Shown here in pieces: positions 7,403 to 16,580 of a stretch of DNA of 64,000 nt. Location: NCBI GenBank assembly GCA_003527225.1, contig DPXQ01000116.1, positions 62,091 to 126,090 of the forward strand, in the 5' to 3' direction. This DNA is from Rhizobium sp. (GTDB lineage Bacteria; Pseudomonadota; Alphaproteobacteria; Rhizobiales; Rhizobiaceae). The notes beneath the pieces were generated by a model that was not told where the DNA came from, ran no database searches, and worked only from the letters and a program-made list of their open reading frames with translations. A program made the translations under genes and the position numbers. How positions within the stretch are numbered: the first letter of the stretch is position 1; each line of letters starts with the position of its first letter.

Positions 7403-8101
7403 TCACTCGGCCGCACCGATGGTGAGTGCGATCGGCTGCAGGCCGTCGATCTCGCCGGTGATCCGGTCACCGGGCACCACCGGCCCGACGCCGGCTGGCG
7501 TGCCGGTATAGATCAGGTCGCCCGGTCCGAGGTGATAGTATTGCGACAGATGGCTGATCACCTCCGGAACGGACCAGACGAGATCGGAAAGATGCGCATC
7601 CTGCTTCGTCTCGTCGCCAACCTTGAGCCAGATCCGCTGGCCGCCAATCTCGGCGAACTCGGCCTTCTTGGTGATTTCGGCGATGATTGCAGACTGCTCG
7701 AAGGCCTTGCCCAACGACCAGGGACGCTGCTTGGCGCGCGAGGAAAGCTGCAGGTCGCGCCGCGTCATGTCCAGGCCCGCTGCATAGCCGTAGATCGCCT
7801 TCTCGGCACCTTCGGCGCTGACACGAAATGCCGGCGCGCCGAGCGCTACGACGAGTTCCATCTCGTAGTGATAGTTGCTGGTGCCCGGGGGATACGCGAT
7901 CTCGCTGCCGGTCGGCACGATTGCCGAGGCCGGCTTGGTGAAATAGAACGGCGCTTCGCGGTCGACTTCATAGCCCATTTCGGCGGCGTGTTCGGCATAG
8001 TTGCGACCGACGCAGAAGATGCGGTGGACCGGATAGCCTGCCGTTTCGCCCTTGACCGGAACCAGTGGGGTCGCCGGAACCTCGAATAGTGCCTTGTTCA
8101 T
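7403..8101 (-). CDS. nagK: Fumarylacetoacetate hydrolase family protein, probably fumarylpyruvate hydrolase
   Basis: 232 aa, full length for the short FAH-domain enzymes. Visible motifs are the substrate loop VGRNYAEHAAEMG, the metal-site region YHYEMELVVALG, GYAAGLDMTRRDLQ, and the C-terminal LIYTGTPAGVGPVVPGDRI. In the gentisate pathway this enzyme splits fumarylpyruvate into fumarate and pyruvate; related family members act on other beta-diketo acids. Remnants of a gentisate dioxygenase upstream and an isomerase downstream make the gentisate role the best ancestral guess. The start at 8101 follows GAGGAGCG. Intact despite broken neighbours, it may now serve another pathway or be losing selection. 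Confidence 0.75.
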   Translation of the reverse strand: MNKALFEVPATPLVPVKGETAGYPVHRIFCVGRNYAEHAAEMGYEVDREAPFYFTKPASAIVPTGSEIAYPPGTSNYHYEMELVVALGAPAFRVSAEGAEKAIYGYAAGLDMTRRDLQLSSRAKQRPWSLGKAFEQSAIIAEITKKAEFAEIGGQRIWLKVGDETKQDAHLSDLVWSVPEVISHLSQYYHLGPGDLIYTGTPAGVGPVVPGDRITGEIDGLQPIALTIGAAE

Positions 8102-8109
8102 GCTCAATT

Positions 8110-8325
8110 GAACGCTCCTCATAATAGCCGAGTTTCTCCTGAAGCGGAGTGTCGTGAACATAGATGAGGAAGGCCGGCGCGTCGCCTGTGTTGACATGCT
8201 CGATGGCCGCAAAAAACCGGCGCCGAAAACGTGTTCTTGGCCTTCCATTCGCAAACCGCATCATCGGCCAGAGCGTCGCGATAGTCCGAAGGCAGGTCCC
8301 CAAGCGTTCCAAGAATATCGGCCAT
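8110..8325 (-). pseudogene. Internally deleted, frameshifted gentisate 1,2-dioxygenase remnant
   Basis: From an ATG at 8325 the minus strand reads MADILGTLGDLPSDYRDALA, like the start of a gentisate dioxygenase. It then jumps to EWKAKNTFSAPVF, which belongs near the second cupin. After a frameshift a second frame continues with AIEHVNTGDAPAFLIYVHD and TPLQEKLGYYEE, the C-terminal cupin end. Another frame around 8280 reads ALWPMMRFANGRP-like sequence, also typical of the family N-terminus. About 210 bases are left of an expected ~1,050. The internal deletion removed the metal-binding HxH region. The remnant precedes the intact hydrolase and is divergent from the marR-type gene. Confidence 0.7.
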
Positions 8326-8469
8326 GGTTCGCCAGTAACATCCCGTCGCAATATATATATCGCATGTTTATTAGGTTTAGACGCGTCGATGACCTGTCCC
8401 ACATTGAGATCTTTTTCGTAAACACGATAAGCGCTAGAGAAGGCGGGTACTCGTGGGGGGAGCCTGACT

Positions 8470-8931
8470 GTGATGCTGGAAATCTATGAAATGCCCGGAC
8501 ACCTGATCCGCAGGCTCAACCAGGCTTCGGTCTCCGTATTCATGGAGGAAACCGGCAAGAAGGGTTTCGACCTGACGCCGGTACAATATGGCTCCCTGAG
8601 CGCCATAGAGGCGACGCCGGGCCTCGACCAGGCGACGCTGGCCAGTCATATCGCCTATGACCGCGTGACCATCGGCGGAGTGGTGGACCGGCTGGTTCAG
8701 AAGGATTTGGTCCGTCGGGAGACCAATCCGAAGGACCGGCGCGCCCGCAATCTGTACCTCACCGACAAGGGGCACGAGACACTGAAGCAGGTCCGTCCCA
8801 TCATCTGGGAAATCCAGGCCTTGCTGCTGAGCGGCCTGAACGCGACCGAACGCGACCAATTCGTCGGTCTGCTGCAGAAGGCCTGCGAGGCAGTGAATGA
8901 CCGCAGCCGCGCGCCGCTGCGCATCACCTGA
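8470..8931 (+). CDS. MarR-family transcriptional regulator
   Basis: 153 aa with the MarR winged-helix layout. The recognition-helix region is LDQATLASHIAYDRVTIGGV, and the wing carries the hallmark DRRARNLYLTDKG. Flanking helices form the dimer interface. It is divergent from the gentisate-type remnant cluster with about 145 bases between, the usual arrangement for a local aromatic-acid-responsive repressor of that operon. Start choice: GTG at 8470 has a GGGGGGAG site at good spacing; ATG at 8473 would shorten it by one residue. If the operon is dead, its target is now at most the nagK-like gene. Confidence 0.82.
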   Translation: MMLEIYEMPGHLIRRLNQASVSVFMEETGKKGFDLTPVQYGSLSAIEATPGLDQATLASHIAYDRVTIGGVVDRLVQKDLVRRETNPKDRRARNLYLTDKGHETLKQVRPIIWEIQALLLSGLNATERDQFVGLLQKACEAVNDRSRAPLRIT

Positions 8932-8957
8932 GTGGCACCCCCGCCGCTGGGGCCGCA

Positions 8958-9941
8958 TCAAGGCACAAGAACCGCCGCCCCCTGGAATCGCCCGGCACGC
9001 AGGTCGTCGAGAGCCTCGTTCGCCTTTTCCAACGGGTAGACCGTGGTCGTGGTCTTCACGCCGGCACGCGGCGCAAGTTCCAGGAACTCCACGGCATCCG
9101 CGCGGGTGAGGTTGGCAACGGAGACAATCTGACGCTCTCCCCACAAAATGCTGTAGGGAAACTGCGGAATATCGCTCATATGGATGCCGCCGCAGACCAC
9201 CCGCCCGCCCTTGGCAACCGCTTTCAGCGCCGCCGGCACCAGTTCGCCGGCAGGTGCGAAGATGATCGCCGCATCGAGAAGCACGGGCGGCGCATCGTCG
9301 GAGCTCCCCGCCCAGATGGCGCCGAGCGAAATCGCCATGGCCTGCGCGGCCGTGTCGCCTTCCCGCGTGAAGGCATAGACCTCGCGTCCCTGGAAGCGGC
9401 AGACCTGCGCAATGATATGGGCCGCCGCGCCGAATCCATAAATCCCGATCCGGCGTCCCTCCCCTGCCATCTTCAGGCAACGCCAGCCGATCAGCCCGGC
9501 GCACATCAGAGGCGCTGCCGCCACCGGATCATCGAATCCGGCGAGCGGAAAGGCATAGTCCGCGTCTGCCACCACATGGCTCGCAAAGCCGCCGTCGCGC
9601 GTATAGCCCGTGAATTCCGGGCTGTCGCAGAGGTTTTCACGCCCGCTCGTGCAAAAGGAACAGCAGCCGCAGGTATGTCCGAGCCAGGGAATGCCGACCC
9701 GCATCCCCGGCGTGACCTGCGACACATCGCGGCCGGCCTTCGTGACGATGCCGACGATCTCATGGCCCGGAACCAGCGGCAGTTTGGGCTCCTTCAGGTC
9801 GCCGTCGACCACATGCAGATCTGTCCGGCAGACGGCGCAGGCTTCCACGGCGACGACGATCTCACCGGGACCCGGTTCCGGATCGGGCCGTTCCTCGGGC
9901 CGCAGCCGCTCTCCGGGCGCGTACAGGACCATCGCTCTCAT
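8958..9941 (-). CDS. Zinc-dependent alcohol dehydrogenase (AdhA-like, MDR superfamily)
   Basis: 327 aa. Catalytic-zinc residues are visible in ACAVCRTDLH and VPGHEIVG. The structural-zinc cysteines lie in HTCGCCSFCTSGRENLC. The cofactor domain has a GIYGFGAAAHI glycine loop. The sequence resembles AdhA-type bacterial alcohol dehydrogenases that oxidise short primary alcohols with NAD. The substrate is not provable here. The start at 9941 follows GGGAGAAAGCAGC; an upstream in-frame start at 9992 lacks a ribosome site. It is convergent with the marR-type gene and divergent from manC. Confidence 0.85.
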   Translation of the reverse strand: MRAMVLYAPGERLRPEERPDPEPGPGEIVVAVEACAVCRTDLHVVDGDLKEPKLPLVPGHEIVGIVTKAGRDVSQVTPGMRVGIPWLGHTCGCCSFCTSGRENLCDSPEFTGYTRDGGFASHVVADADYAFPLAGFDDPVAAAPLMCAGLIGWRCLKMAGEGRRIGIYGFGAAAHIIAQVCRFQGREVYAFTREGDTAAQAMAISLGAIWAGSSDDAPPVLLDAAIIFAPAGELVPAALKAVAKGGRVVCGGIHMSDIPQFPYSILWGERQIVSVANLTRADAVEFLELAPRAGVKTTTTVYPLEKANEALDDLRAGRFQGAAVLVP

Positions 9942-10278
9942 GCTGCTTTCTCCCGCTGGTCTGTCGCAGGCAGGCGCCAGACGGTGGAACAATCTGTGGT
10001 TTCCAAGCTTTCATCACCCGGCGGCAAGGATCAAGGCATCGGTAGGGAAGTGCTCGCCTTCGATCAACAAGACGCTTACCCTGATCGCTATTCGCCACGG
10101 TCGCAGGCTTGGATGATGAGAAAAAAAATGCAACAAACCGGCGGTCCGAAGACAAGGCGCGAACTTCGACACCTTTCCTGTCGCGCGAGGCGGTCGCATC
10201 GACCGTATCGACCCTGACACACCAAGGCTCGCGACTCGAAGAGGCTCGTAGTTCTCCCAAGCGAAAGGCAAAACAATA
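9942..10278. other. Divergent intergenic region adh/manC
   Basis: About 337 bases with no convincing gene. Open frames here on both strands are short and have no ribosome site or recognisable protein. The region must hold promoters for the alcohol dehydrogenase (leftward) and manC (rightward), but I cannot identify clear boxes. A purine-rich AAGCGAAAGG lies upstream of the manC ATG. Confidence 0.4.
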
Positions 10279-11706
10279 ATGACCACCAAGATCATACCCG
10301 TCATCATGGCAGGAGGAAAAGGAACACGGCTCTGGCCCCTGTCGCGAACCGCGGCTGCCAAGCAGTTCATCCGGCTGATCGGGGAAAAGACCCTCTTTCA
10401 GGGGACGCTCGAGCGTGTCGCCGATCGCCAGCTCTATGAAGCGCCGCTGGTAATCACCAACGAAGAGTTCCGTTTCCTGGTGGCGGAACAGGTACGCGAA
10501 CTGGGCGCAACTCTGTCCGGCATCGTTCTCGAACCCGAGGCGCGCAATACCGCCGCCGCGATCGCTGTCGCCACTGTCATCGCCAGCCGGGACTTCGGCA
10601 AGAACGCCATCATCCAGGTATTGCCTTCCGATCACGAGATCCTGGCGGACGACACCTATGTTCAATGCGTGCGCACGGCCGCCGAAGCCGCCCGCCAGGG
10701 CCGGATCGTAACCTTCGGGATCACGCCCAGCGAGCCGGCAACCGGCTACGGCTACATCGAGATGGGCAAGGAGCTGCCGGGCGGCGCACATGCCGTGAAG
10801 CGCTTTATCGAAAAGCCGAAGCTCGAGGACGCGCAGAAGATGCTCGACGCCGGCAACCATTTCTGGAATTCGGGCATGTTCATCTTCACGGCCGGTCAGA
10901 TCATGGCCGAGCTTCAGAAATATGCCCCCGAAGTTCTCGCCGCCGCAGAGGAATCCGTCGAGGGAGCGGTGCAAGATCTCGACTTCATCCGCCTCAACGC
11001 CGAGGCCTTCGCCAAGAGCCCCAGCATCTCCATCGATTACGCCGTGATGGAAAAGACGCCGAATGTGGCGGTCGTCCCCTCACCCATCACCTGGTCCGAT
11101 CTCGGCAGTTGGGACGCCATCTGGAAACTCGGCAATCCCGACGAGGACGGCAATGTCGTTGCGGGCAATGCCACCCTGATCAACACCCGCAATTCCCTCG
11201 TCATGTCGCGGCACGACCATCTTGCCGTTCAGGGCATGGACGGCGTGGCCGTGATCGCCAGCGAGGATGCGGTCTATGTCGGTCGTCTCGACGAAAGCCA
11301 GGAAGTCGGCAATCTCGTCAAGGTGCTGGCCTCGAAGGCAAAGACCGCCAGCCTGACTGAAAACCATCCGACCTCGCTGCGTCCCTGGGGTGGCTATACC
11401 TCGGTGCTCAATGGCGAACGCTTTCAGGTGAAGCGCCTCTTTGTCCATCCGGGCAAGAAGCTCTCGCTGCAAAAGCATCACCACCGCGCCGAGCACTGGA
11501 TTTGCGTCAAGGGCACCGCCGAAGTGACGATCGACGACAAGGCCACCATCCTGCATGAGAACCAGTCGACCTACATCCCGCAAGGCGCCGTGCACCGGCT
11601 CGGAAACCCCGGCAAGATCCTGCTCGAGATGATCGAGATCCAGACCGGTTCCTATCTCGGCGAGGACGATATCATCCGGCTCGTCGACGAGTTCGGTCGT
11701 AGTTGA
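10279..11706 (+). CDS. manC: Mannose-1-phosphate guanylyltransferase / mannose-6-phosphate isomerase
   Basis: 475 aa, the length of bifunctional type II enzymes. Residues 8-30 have the nucleotidyltransferase signature IMAGGKGTRLWPLSR. Further marks are VLPSDHEI, FIEKPKLEDA, and NSGMFIFTAGQ. The C-terminal cupin half carries RPWGGYTSVLNGERFQVKRL and the metal site LQKHHHRAEHWICVKGTA. The enzyme makes GDP-mannose for surface polysaccharides and can isomerise fructose-6-phosphate to mannose-6-phosphate. A GC hairpin without a T-run follows at 11720-11740. The downstream ATP-grasp gene is 206 bases away, so it is probably a separate transcript. Confidence 0.92.
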   Translation: MTTKIIPVIMAGGKGTRLWPLSRTAAAKQFIRLIGEKTLFQGTLERVADRQLYEAPLVITNEEFRFLVAEQVRELGATLSGIVLEPEARNTAAAIAVATVIASRDFGKNAIIQVLPSDHEILADDTYVQCVRTAAEAARQGRIVTFGITPSEPATGYGYIEMGKELPGGAHAVKRFIEKPKLEDAQKMLDAGNHFWNSGMFIFTAGQIMAELQKYAPEVLAAAEESVEGAVQDLDFIRLNAEAFAKSPSISIDYAVMEKTPNVAVVPSPITWSDLGSWDAIWKLGNPDEDGNVVAGNATLINTRNSLVMSRHDHLAVQGMDGVAVIASEDAVYVGRLDESQEVGNLVKVLASKAKTASLTENHPTSLRPWGGYTSVLNGERFQVKRLFVHPGKKLSLQKHHHRAEHWICVKGTAEVTIDDKATILHENQSTYIPQGAVHRLGNPGKILLEMIEIQTGSYLGEDDIIRLVDEFGRS

Positions 11707-11719
11707 CGGCGTGTCAGGC

Positions 11720-11740
11720 CCGGCGGCTATCGGCCGCCGG
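11720..11740 (+). terminator. GC-rich hairpin after manC
   Basis: CCGGCGGC (11720-11727) and GCCGCCGG (11733-11740) form a perfect 8-bp stem with a 5-base loop, 14 bases after the manC stop. It lacks a T-run, so it may protect the 3' end or act with Rho rather than terminate on its own. Confidence 0.35.
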
Positions 11741-11911
11741 ATCCTGCTGCGTCCCGTTGGGGCGCCTGCCTGCAGGTGTCAGTGGAGCGCAAGCAAAGCG
11801 GCTTGCGCGTCTCGATCCATGCGGGCACACTTCGAAAAATTGTTCGCGGTGGTCGGAACGGGTATTGCCTCTGCTCTCCCACACAATGGAAATACGGCGA
11901 CCGCAAGGTAA

Positions 11912-14329
11912 GTGAACTGGATGGCGAACAAACCGGCGGCCGGGGCCGAAGCAGAAGGCACAGACGAAGCGCGGACAGCCGGGTATCGCGCGCTTCCCGG
12001 TATTGCCGACGAGATGCTGGATTCCACCGGCAATATCCGTCCCGTGTGGCGGCAACTGGTGTCCGCCATTGACAGGATGCCAGGGAATGAATTGCACGAG
12101 CGATTCGCAAAGGCGGACCGTTACCTGCGCGATGCAGGCGTCTTCTATCGCGCCTATGGTTCGGCCGGCAGCATCGAGCGTGCCTGGCCATTCTCTCATA
12201 TTCCGGTCCTGATTGCCGAAAGGGAATGGCAGGTTCTGGCCGCCGGCCTCGTCCAGCGCGCCGACCTTCTCGAGGCAATCACTGCCGATATCTACGGCGA
12301 CAATCGTCTGGTCCAGGAGGGCTATCTTCCTCCGGCACTGATCGCGGCAAATGCCGAATTCCTCCGCCCCATGGTCGGCATCCGGCCCGCAAGCGGCCAC
12401 TATCTGCATTTCTGCTCCTTCGAGATCGGACGTGGCCCGGACGGAAACTGGTGGGTATTGGCCGACAGAACCCAGGCCCCCTCCGGCGCCGGCTTCGCAC
12501 TCGAAAACCGCGTTGCTTCCGCGCGCGCCTTCTCCGACATCTACAGCGGGGCCCATGTCCATCGGCTGGCCTCCTTCTTCGGCGCCTTCCGCAGCGCGCT
12601 TCTCGACCAGACACGCCATCCGGAAGACCGCATTGCGGTTCTGACGCCGGGGCCGGCGAACGAGACCTATTTCGAGCACGCCTATATCGCGCGCTATCTC
12701 GGCATCATGTTGCTGGAGGGGGAGGACCTGGCGGTCGTCAACGGCCGTGTCATGGTGCGCACCGTCGCCGGGCTGAAGCCGATCAGCGTGTTGTGGCGCC
12801 GCCTCGATGCCTCGTTTGCCGATCCGCTGGAGCTCGATCAGCATTCCCATATCGGCACGCCCGGCATGGTGCAGGCCGTGCGCAATGGCGCTGTTTCCTT
12901 CGTCAATGCGCTGGGCTCCGGCATTCTTGAAACCCGTGCGCTGCTCGCCTTCATGCCGAAGATTTCCCGCCGGCTGCTCGGAGAGGATCTGGCACTCCCC
13001 TCGATCGCCACATGGTGGTGCGGCCAGAAGGCCGAGCGCGACCACGTTGCCGGAAATATAGACCGCATGGTGATCGGTCCGGCCTATTCCTGCCTGCCTT
13101 TCTTCGACGACAACGGACAATCCGTGCTGGGCTCGACGCTTCGCAACAGCGCACGCCATTCGATTGCCGAATGGCTTGGCACCGACGGCGGCAAGCTCGT
13201 CGGCCAGGAGGCGGTGACGCTTTCGACCACACCTGCGATGGTCGACGGCAAGCTGACACCGCGCCCCATGAGCCTCAGGGTCTATGCCGCCCGCACCCGC
13301 GACGGCTGGCAGATCATGCCCGGCGGCTTTGCCCGCGTCGGAAGTGGCAACGACGCCGCCGCGATCGCCATGCAGTCAGGCGGCAGCGCCGCCGATGTCT
13401 GGATCGTCAGCGAAAAGCCGGTGAAACGCACCACGCTGCTGCCGACCGAGCAAAATTTCTCCCGCAACATGCCCGGCAGTCTGCCAAGCCGCGCCGCCGA
13501 TAATCTCTTCTGGCTCGGACGCTACATCGAGCGGGCCGAGGGCGCCCTGCGCATCCTGCGCGCATGGCATTCGCGCTTTGCCGAATCCGCCGATCCGCGC
13601 CAGCCGCTGCTTGACTATGTCACGCGCTATCTTGCCGCCCTCGACATCGGTATGGATCGCGGCGTGCCGGACAGCTTGCTGCGCAACATCGACAGCGCGG
13701 TCTATTCCGCGAGCAATATCCGTGACCGTTTTTCGCCCGACGGCTGGCTCGCCCTCAACGATCTCGCCAAGACCGCGCGACGTTTCCACGATACCGTCGC
13801 ATCGGGCGACGACGCGGCCCATGCCATGACAGTACTCCTGCGCAAGCTCGCGGGCTTTGCCGGCCTCGTGCATGAAAACATGTATCGCTTCACCGGCTGG
13901 CGCTTCTTGACCGTCGGGCGCTATCTCGAGCGCAGCCTGCACATGACGCGTTTGCTCGGCCACATGAGCGAAAGCGGTGCCCCCGATGGCGCGCTCGACA
14001 TGCTTCTCGAGATCGGCGACAACGTCATGACGCATCGCCGCCGCTATAATGTCAGCACCACCCGCCTGACCGTCACCGACCTTTTGGCCCTCGACCCCCT
14101 CAATCCACGTTCGATCCTGTTCCAGCTGAACGAGATCCGGACGGAAATCGAGCAATTGCCCAATGCGCGCGTCAACGGCCAGATGTCGCCCTTCAGCCGC
14201 GAAGCCATGCGGCTCCATTCGGGACTGGCCGTCATGACACCGGAAATGATGACCCCGGAGATCTACGCCAGCCTCGAACGGGACATCGAGAAGCTCTCGG
14301 ACGTTCTCGCCCGTACTTATCTCGGATAG
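11912..14329 (+). CDS. Fused circularly permuted ATP-grasp and alpha-E domain protein
   Basis: 805 aa. The first ~480 residues are a circularly permuted ATP-grasp domain, with motifs GPANETYFEHAYIARYLGI, EGEDLAVVNGRV and TPRPMSLRVYAA. From about residue 510 an alpha-E domain begins with LPSRAADNLFWLGRYIERAE. Comparative work on amidoligases predicted that these two domains with a transglutaminase-like protein form or process an unknown peptide or amide tag. Many genomes encode the two domains separately; here they are one chain. The start is GTG at 11912 or ATG at 11921. The transglutaminase gene begins 5 bases after the stop, so they form an operon. Confidence 0.85.
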   Translation: MNWMANKPAAGAEAEGTDEARTAGYRALPGIADEMLDSTGNIRPVWRQLVSAIDRMPGNELHERFAKADRYLRDAGVFYRAYGSAGSIERAWPFSHIPVLIAEREWQVLAAGLVQRADLLEAITADIYGDNRLVQEGYLPPALIAANAEFLRPMVGIRPASGHYLHFCSFEIGRGPDGNWWVLADRTQAPSGAGFALENRVASARAFSDIYSGAHVHRLASFFGAFRSALLDQTRHPEDRIAVLTPGPANETYFEHAYIARYLGIMLLEGEDLAVVNGRVMVRTVAGLKPISVLWRRLDASFADPLELDQHSHIGTPGMVQAVRNGAVSFVNALGSGILETRALLAFMPKISRRLLGEDLALPSIATWWCGQKAERDHVAGNIDRMVIGPAYSCLPFFDDNGQSVLGSTLRNSARHSIAEWLGTDGGKLVGQEAVTLSTTPAMVDGKLTPRPMSLRVYAARTRDGWQIMPGGFARVGSGNDAAAIAMQSGGSAADVWIVSEKPVKRTTLLPTEQNFSRNMPGSLPSRAADNLFWLGRYIERAEGALRILRAWHSRFAESADPRQPLLDYVTRYLAALDIGMDRGVPDSLLRNIDSAVYSASNIRDRFSPDGWLALNDLAKTARRFHDTVASGDDAAHAMTVLLRKLAGFAGLVHENMYRFTGWRFLTVGRYLERSLHMTRLLGHMSESGAPDGALDMLLEIGDNVMTHRRRYNVSTTRLTVTDLLALDPLNPRSILFQLNEIRTEIEQLPNARVNGQMSPFSREAMRLHSGLAVMTPEMMTPEIYASLERDIEKLSDVLARTYLG

Positions 14330-14334
14330 CCCCC

Positions 14335-15213
14335 ATGCTCTACGATCTCTCCCTTCACATGGGCTATCTCTATGACGTGCCCGCCTCCGGGGCCCATCAT
14401 ATCCTGCGGCTCATGCCGATCTCGCTACCGGAGCGCCAGCGGCTGATCGCCGGAGCCCTCACGATCGATCCGAAACCGGACGAGACGTCGAGCTTCACCG
14501 ATTTCTTCGGCCACCCGGCAACCTGCATCATGCTTCGCGCGCAGCATCAGAGGCTCGATATCCGCATGCAGGCGCGCGTCATGGTGGAGGGCCAGCCGAT
14601 CACCGCAGACCTCTCGCCGACCCTCGAACAACTCCCCGAAGAACTCGCCGGATACTGGTCTCTGGACGCCGGCTCGCCGCACCATTTCCTCGGTCCGAGC
14701 GCCAGGATCCCGCAGGCGCCGGAAATCGCCGGCTACGCCCGCGCAAACCTTGGGCATGGCTTCACGATCCGGCAGATCGCCAGGGCGATCTGTTCGCTCA
14801 TCCATGCCGATTTCACCTACGACCCGCAGGCGACCACGGTCGATACGACGCCAAGGGAGGCTTTCGCACTGAAGCGCGGCGTGTGCCAGGACTTTGCCCA
14901 TGTGATGATCGTCGCGCTGAGGAGCCTTGGCATACCGGCCGGCTATGTCAGCGGCTTCCTGCGCACCATTCCACCGCCCGGAACGGAGAGGCTCGCGGGC
15001 GCCGATGCGATGCATGCCTGGGTTCGCGTCTGGTGTGGCAAGACCGTCGGCTGGATCGAGCTCGACCCGACGAACGACATGCCCGCCGGAAGCGACCACA
15101 TCGTTGTCGCCTATGGCCGCGACTATGCCGATGTCGCGCCGGTCATCGGCGTCCTGAAAAGCTACGGCAGTCACCAGACGGTCCAGGCCGTCGATGTCGT
15201 CCCATTGGAATAG
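14335..15213 (+). CDS. Transglutaminase-like cysteine protein, partner of the ATP-grasp/alpha-E protein
   Basis: 292 aa. The N-terminal ~130 residues match the bacterial transglutaminase-like N-domain (MLYDLSLHMGYLYDVPASGA and a later RLMPISLPERQ). The C-terminal core has the Cys-His-Asp triad: Cys in LKRGVCQDFAHV, His in GADAMHAWVRVW, and Asp in IELDPTNDM. There is no signal peptide, so it is cytoplasmic. It is likely a peptidase or amide-forming enzyme working with the upstream ATP-grasp protein. The Anbu-type proteasome-like subunit often found in such loci is not present nearby. Confidence 0.85.
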   Translation: MLYDLSLHMGYLYDVPASGAHHILRLMPISLPERQRLIAGALTIDPKPDETSSFTDFFGHPATCIMLRAQHQRLDIRMQARVMVEGQPITADLSPTLEQLPEELAGYWSLDAGSPHHFLGPSARIPQAPEIAGYARANLGHGFTIRQIARAICSLIHADFTYDPQATTVDTTPREAFALKRGVCQDFAHVMIVALRSLGIPAGYVSGFLRTIPPPGTERLAGADAMHAWVRVWCGKTVGWIELDPTNDMPAGSDHIVVAYGRDYADVAPVIGVLKSYGSHQTVQAVDVVPLE

Positions 15214-15318
15214 CCTCCCGCCCAGCGCGCTTTTGCTAAAACTTTACCTTTCCGTTTAAGCGGAAAAAGACTTCTTTGCTGTATTACCGCGTCGGTAGTG
15301 TTCCTGAGATGGAAGAAC

Positions 15319-16518
15319 ATGATGATCGGCATCGGTATAAATCTGAGCATTTGCAAGCGCTTCTGGAAGAACCGCAGCGGCAATTTCGGCATTATGACCG
15401 CTCTCCTCCTTCCGGTATCCCTGGCAACCGTTGGCGTGGCCATGGATATGACCAAGCTGATCGAGGTCAAGACGTCCCTTCAGGATGCAGCCGATTCCGC
15501 GGCATTGGCGGCCGCTTCGGCGCTGTCCGGAAAGGGCCTCACCAATGACCAGGCGATCGAGCTGGCGCGCAAGTTCATGGCCGCCCAGATCGCCAACAGC
15601 GTCGCGGCACAAGACGGTGTTGCCGGCGATGGCACGGTTTCCCAGGAGCTTCTCGACAAGCTCGCCGAGGCGACACTCGCAAGCGTCGAGCGCACCCCGA
15701 ACGGCACGGGCAACATCTTCGACGTGACCGTGAGCGGTTACTACGACGTTCCCATGACCGCATTCACCCGATTGCTGGGCTATGAAACCGTACGCCTCAA
15801 CGTCAGCAGTTCCTCACAGAGCGCGACCTCGGACACCAAGAACCCGCTTTCGATGCATCTGGTTCTCGACCGGTCCGGTTCGATGGCATGGAATACCACC
15901 AACACCTATCAAGGGACATGCAAGAAGAAGAACGGAGGCACCTACGCCTGCACGAAGTATTATACCAAGATCGAGGCTCTGAAGATCGCCGTTGCCGATC
16001 TGACCAACCAGTTGGAAACCGCCGATCCCGACCATGCCTATGTCCGCACGGCGGCCGTGTCCTATAATTCCTCCATGCAGACGCCGAACAAATTCGCATG
16101 GGGAACTGCGGCCGTGATGACCTATGTCAACAATCTGCCCGCCGACGGCGGCACGGACTCGTCCAAGGCAATGCAAACAGCCTATGCGGCGATTGCAGCT
16201 ACCAGCGAAAACAAGGCCCATGAGGCAAAGAACGGCGAAAGCAATCCGAGCAAGTTCATCGTCTTCATGACCGACGGCGACAACAACTACACGAGCGCCG
16301 ATACGAAGACGAAGGCGACATGCGATGCCGCCAAGCTGGACGGCATTGAGATCTACACCATCGCTTTCATGGCGCCGAGTCGCGGTCAGAGCTTGCTCAA
16401 ATACTGCGCGACCGACCTGTCCCACTATTTCGACGCGAATGACGCTGCCGAACTCGTCGCTGCCTTCAAGGAGATTGGCGAGAAGGCCACGGAAACGATG
16501 ACACGCCTGACGAACTAG
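15319..16518 (+). CDS. Tad-type secreted/anchored protein with von Willebrand factor A domain
   Basis: About 399 aa. Residues ~15-60 form a single N-terminal membrane helix in a TadE/TadG-like segment (RSGNFGIMTALLLPVSLATV followed by DAADSAALAAASALSG). The rest is a von Willebrand A domain with a complete metal-ion site: DRSGSMAW, Thr in DGGTDSSKA, and Asp in FMTDGDNNY. Such proteins sit outside the inner membrane and are linked to Flp pili or surface adhesion. No tad secretion gene is nearby. GGAAG at 15311-15315 supports ATG 15319 or 15322. A two-Cys insert (CKKKNGGTYAC) lies just after the first metal motif. Confidence 0.82.
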   Translation: MMIGIGINLSICKRFWKNRSGNFGIMTALLLPVSLATVGVAMDMTKLIEVKTSLQDAADSAALAAASALSGKGLTNDQAIELARKFMAAQIANSVAAQDGVAGDGTVSQELLDKLAEATLASVERTPNGTGNIFDVTVSGYYDVPMTAFTRLLGYETVRLNVSSSSQSATSDTKNPLSMHLVLDRSGSMAWNTTNTYQGTCKKKNGGTYACTKYYTKIEALKIAVADLTNQLETADPDHAYVRTAAVSYNSSMQTPNKFAWGTAAVMTYVNNLPADGGTDSSKAMQTAYAAIAATSENKAHEAKNGESNPSKFIVFMTDGDNNYTSADTKTKATCDAAKLDGIEIYTIAFMAPSRGQSLLKYCATDLSHYFDANDAAELVAAFKEIGEKATETMTRLTN

Positions 16519-16580
16519 GCGATTTGCAGAGGACACCAGTCCCGGCGCCGGACGACAGGGCGCTGAGAATACGACTGAAG

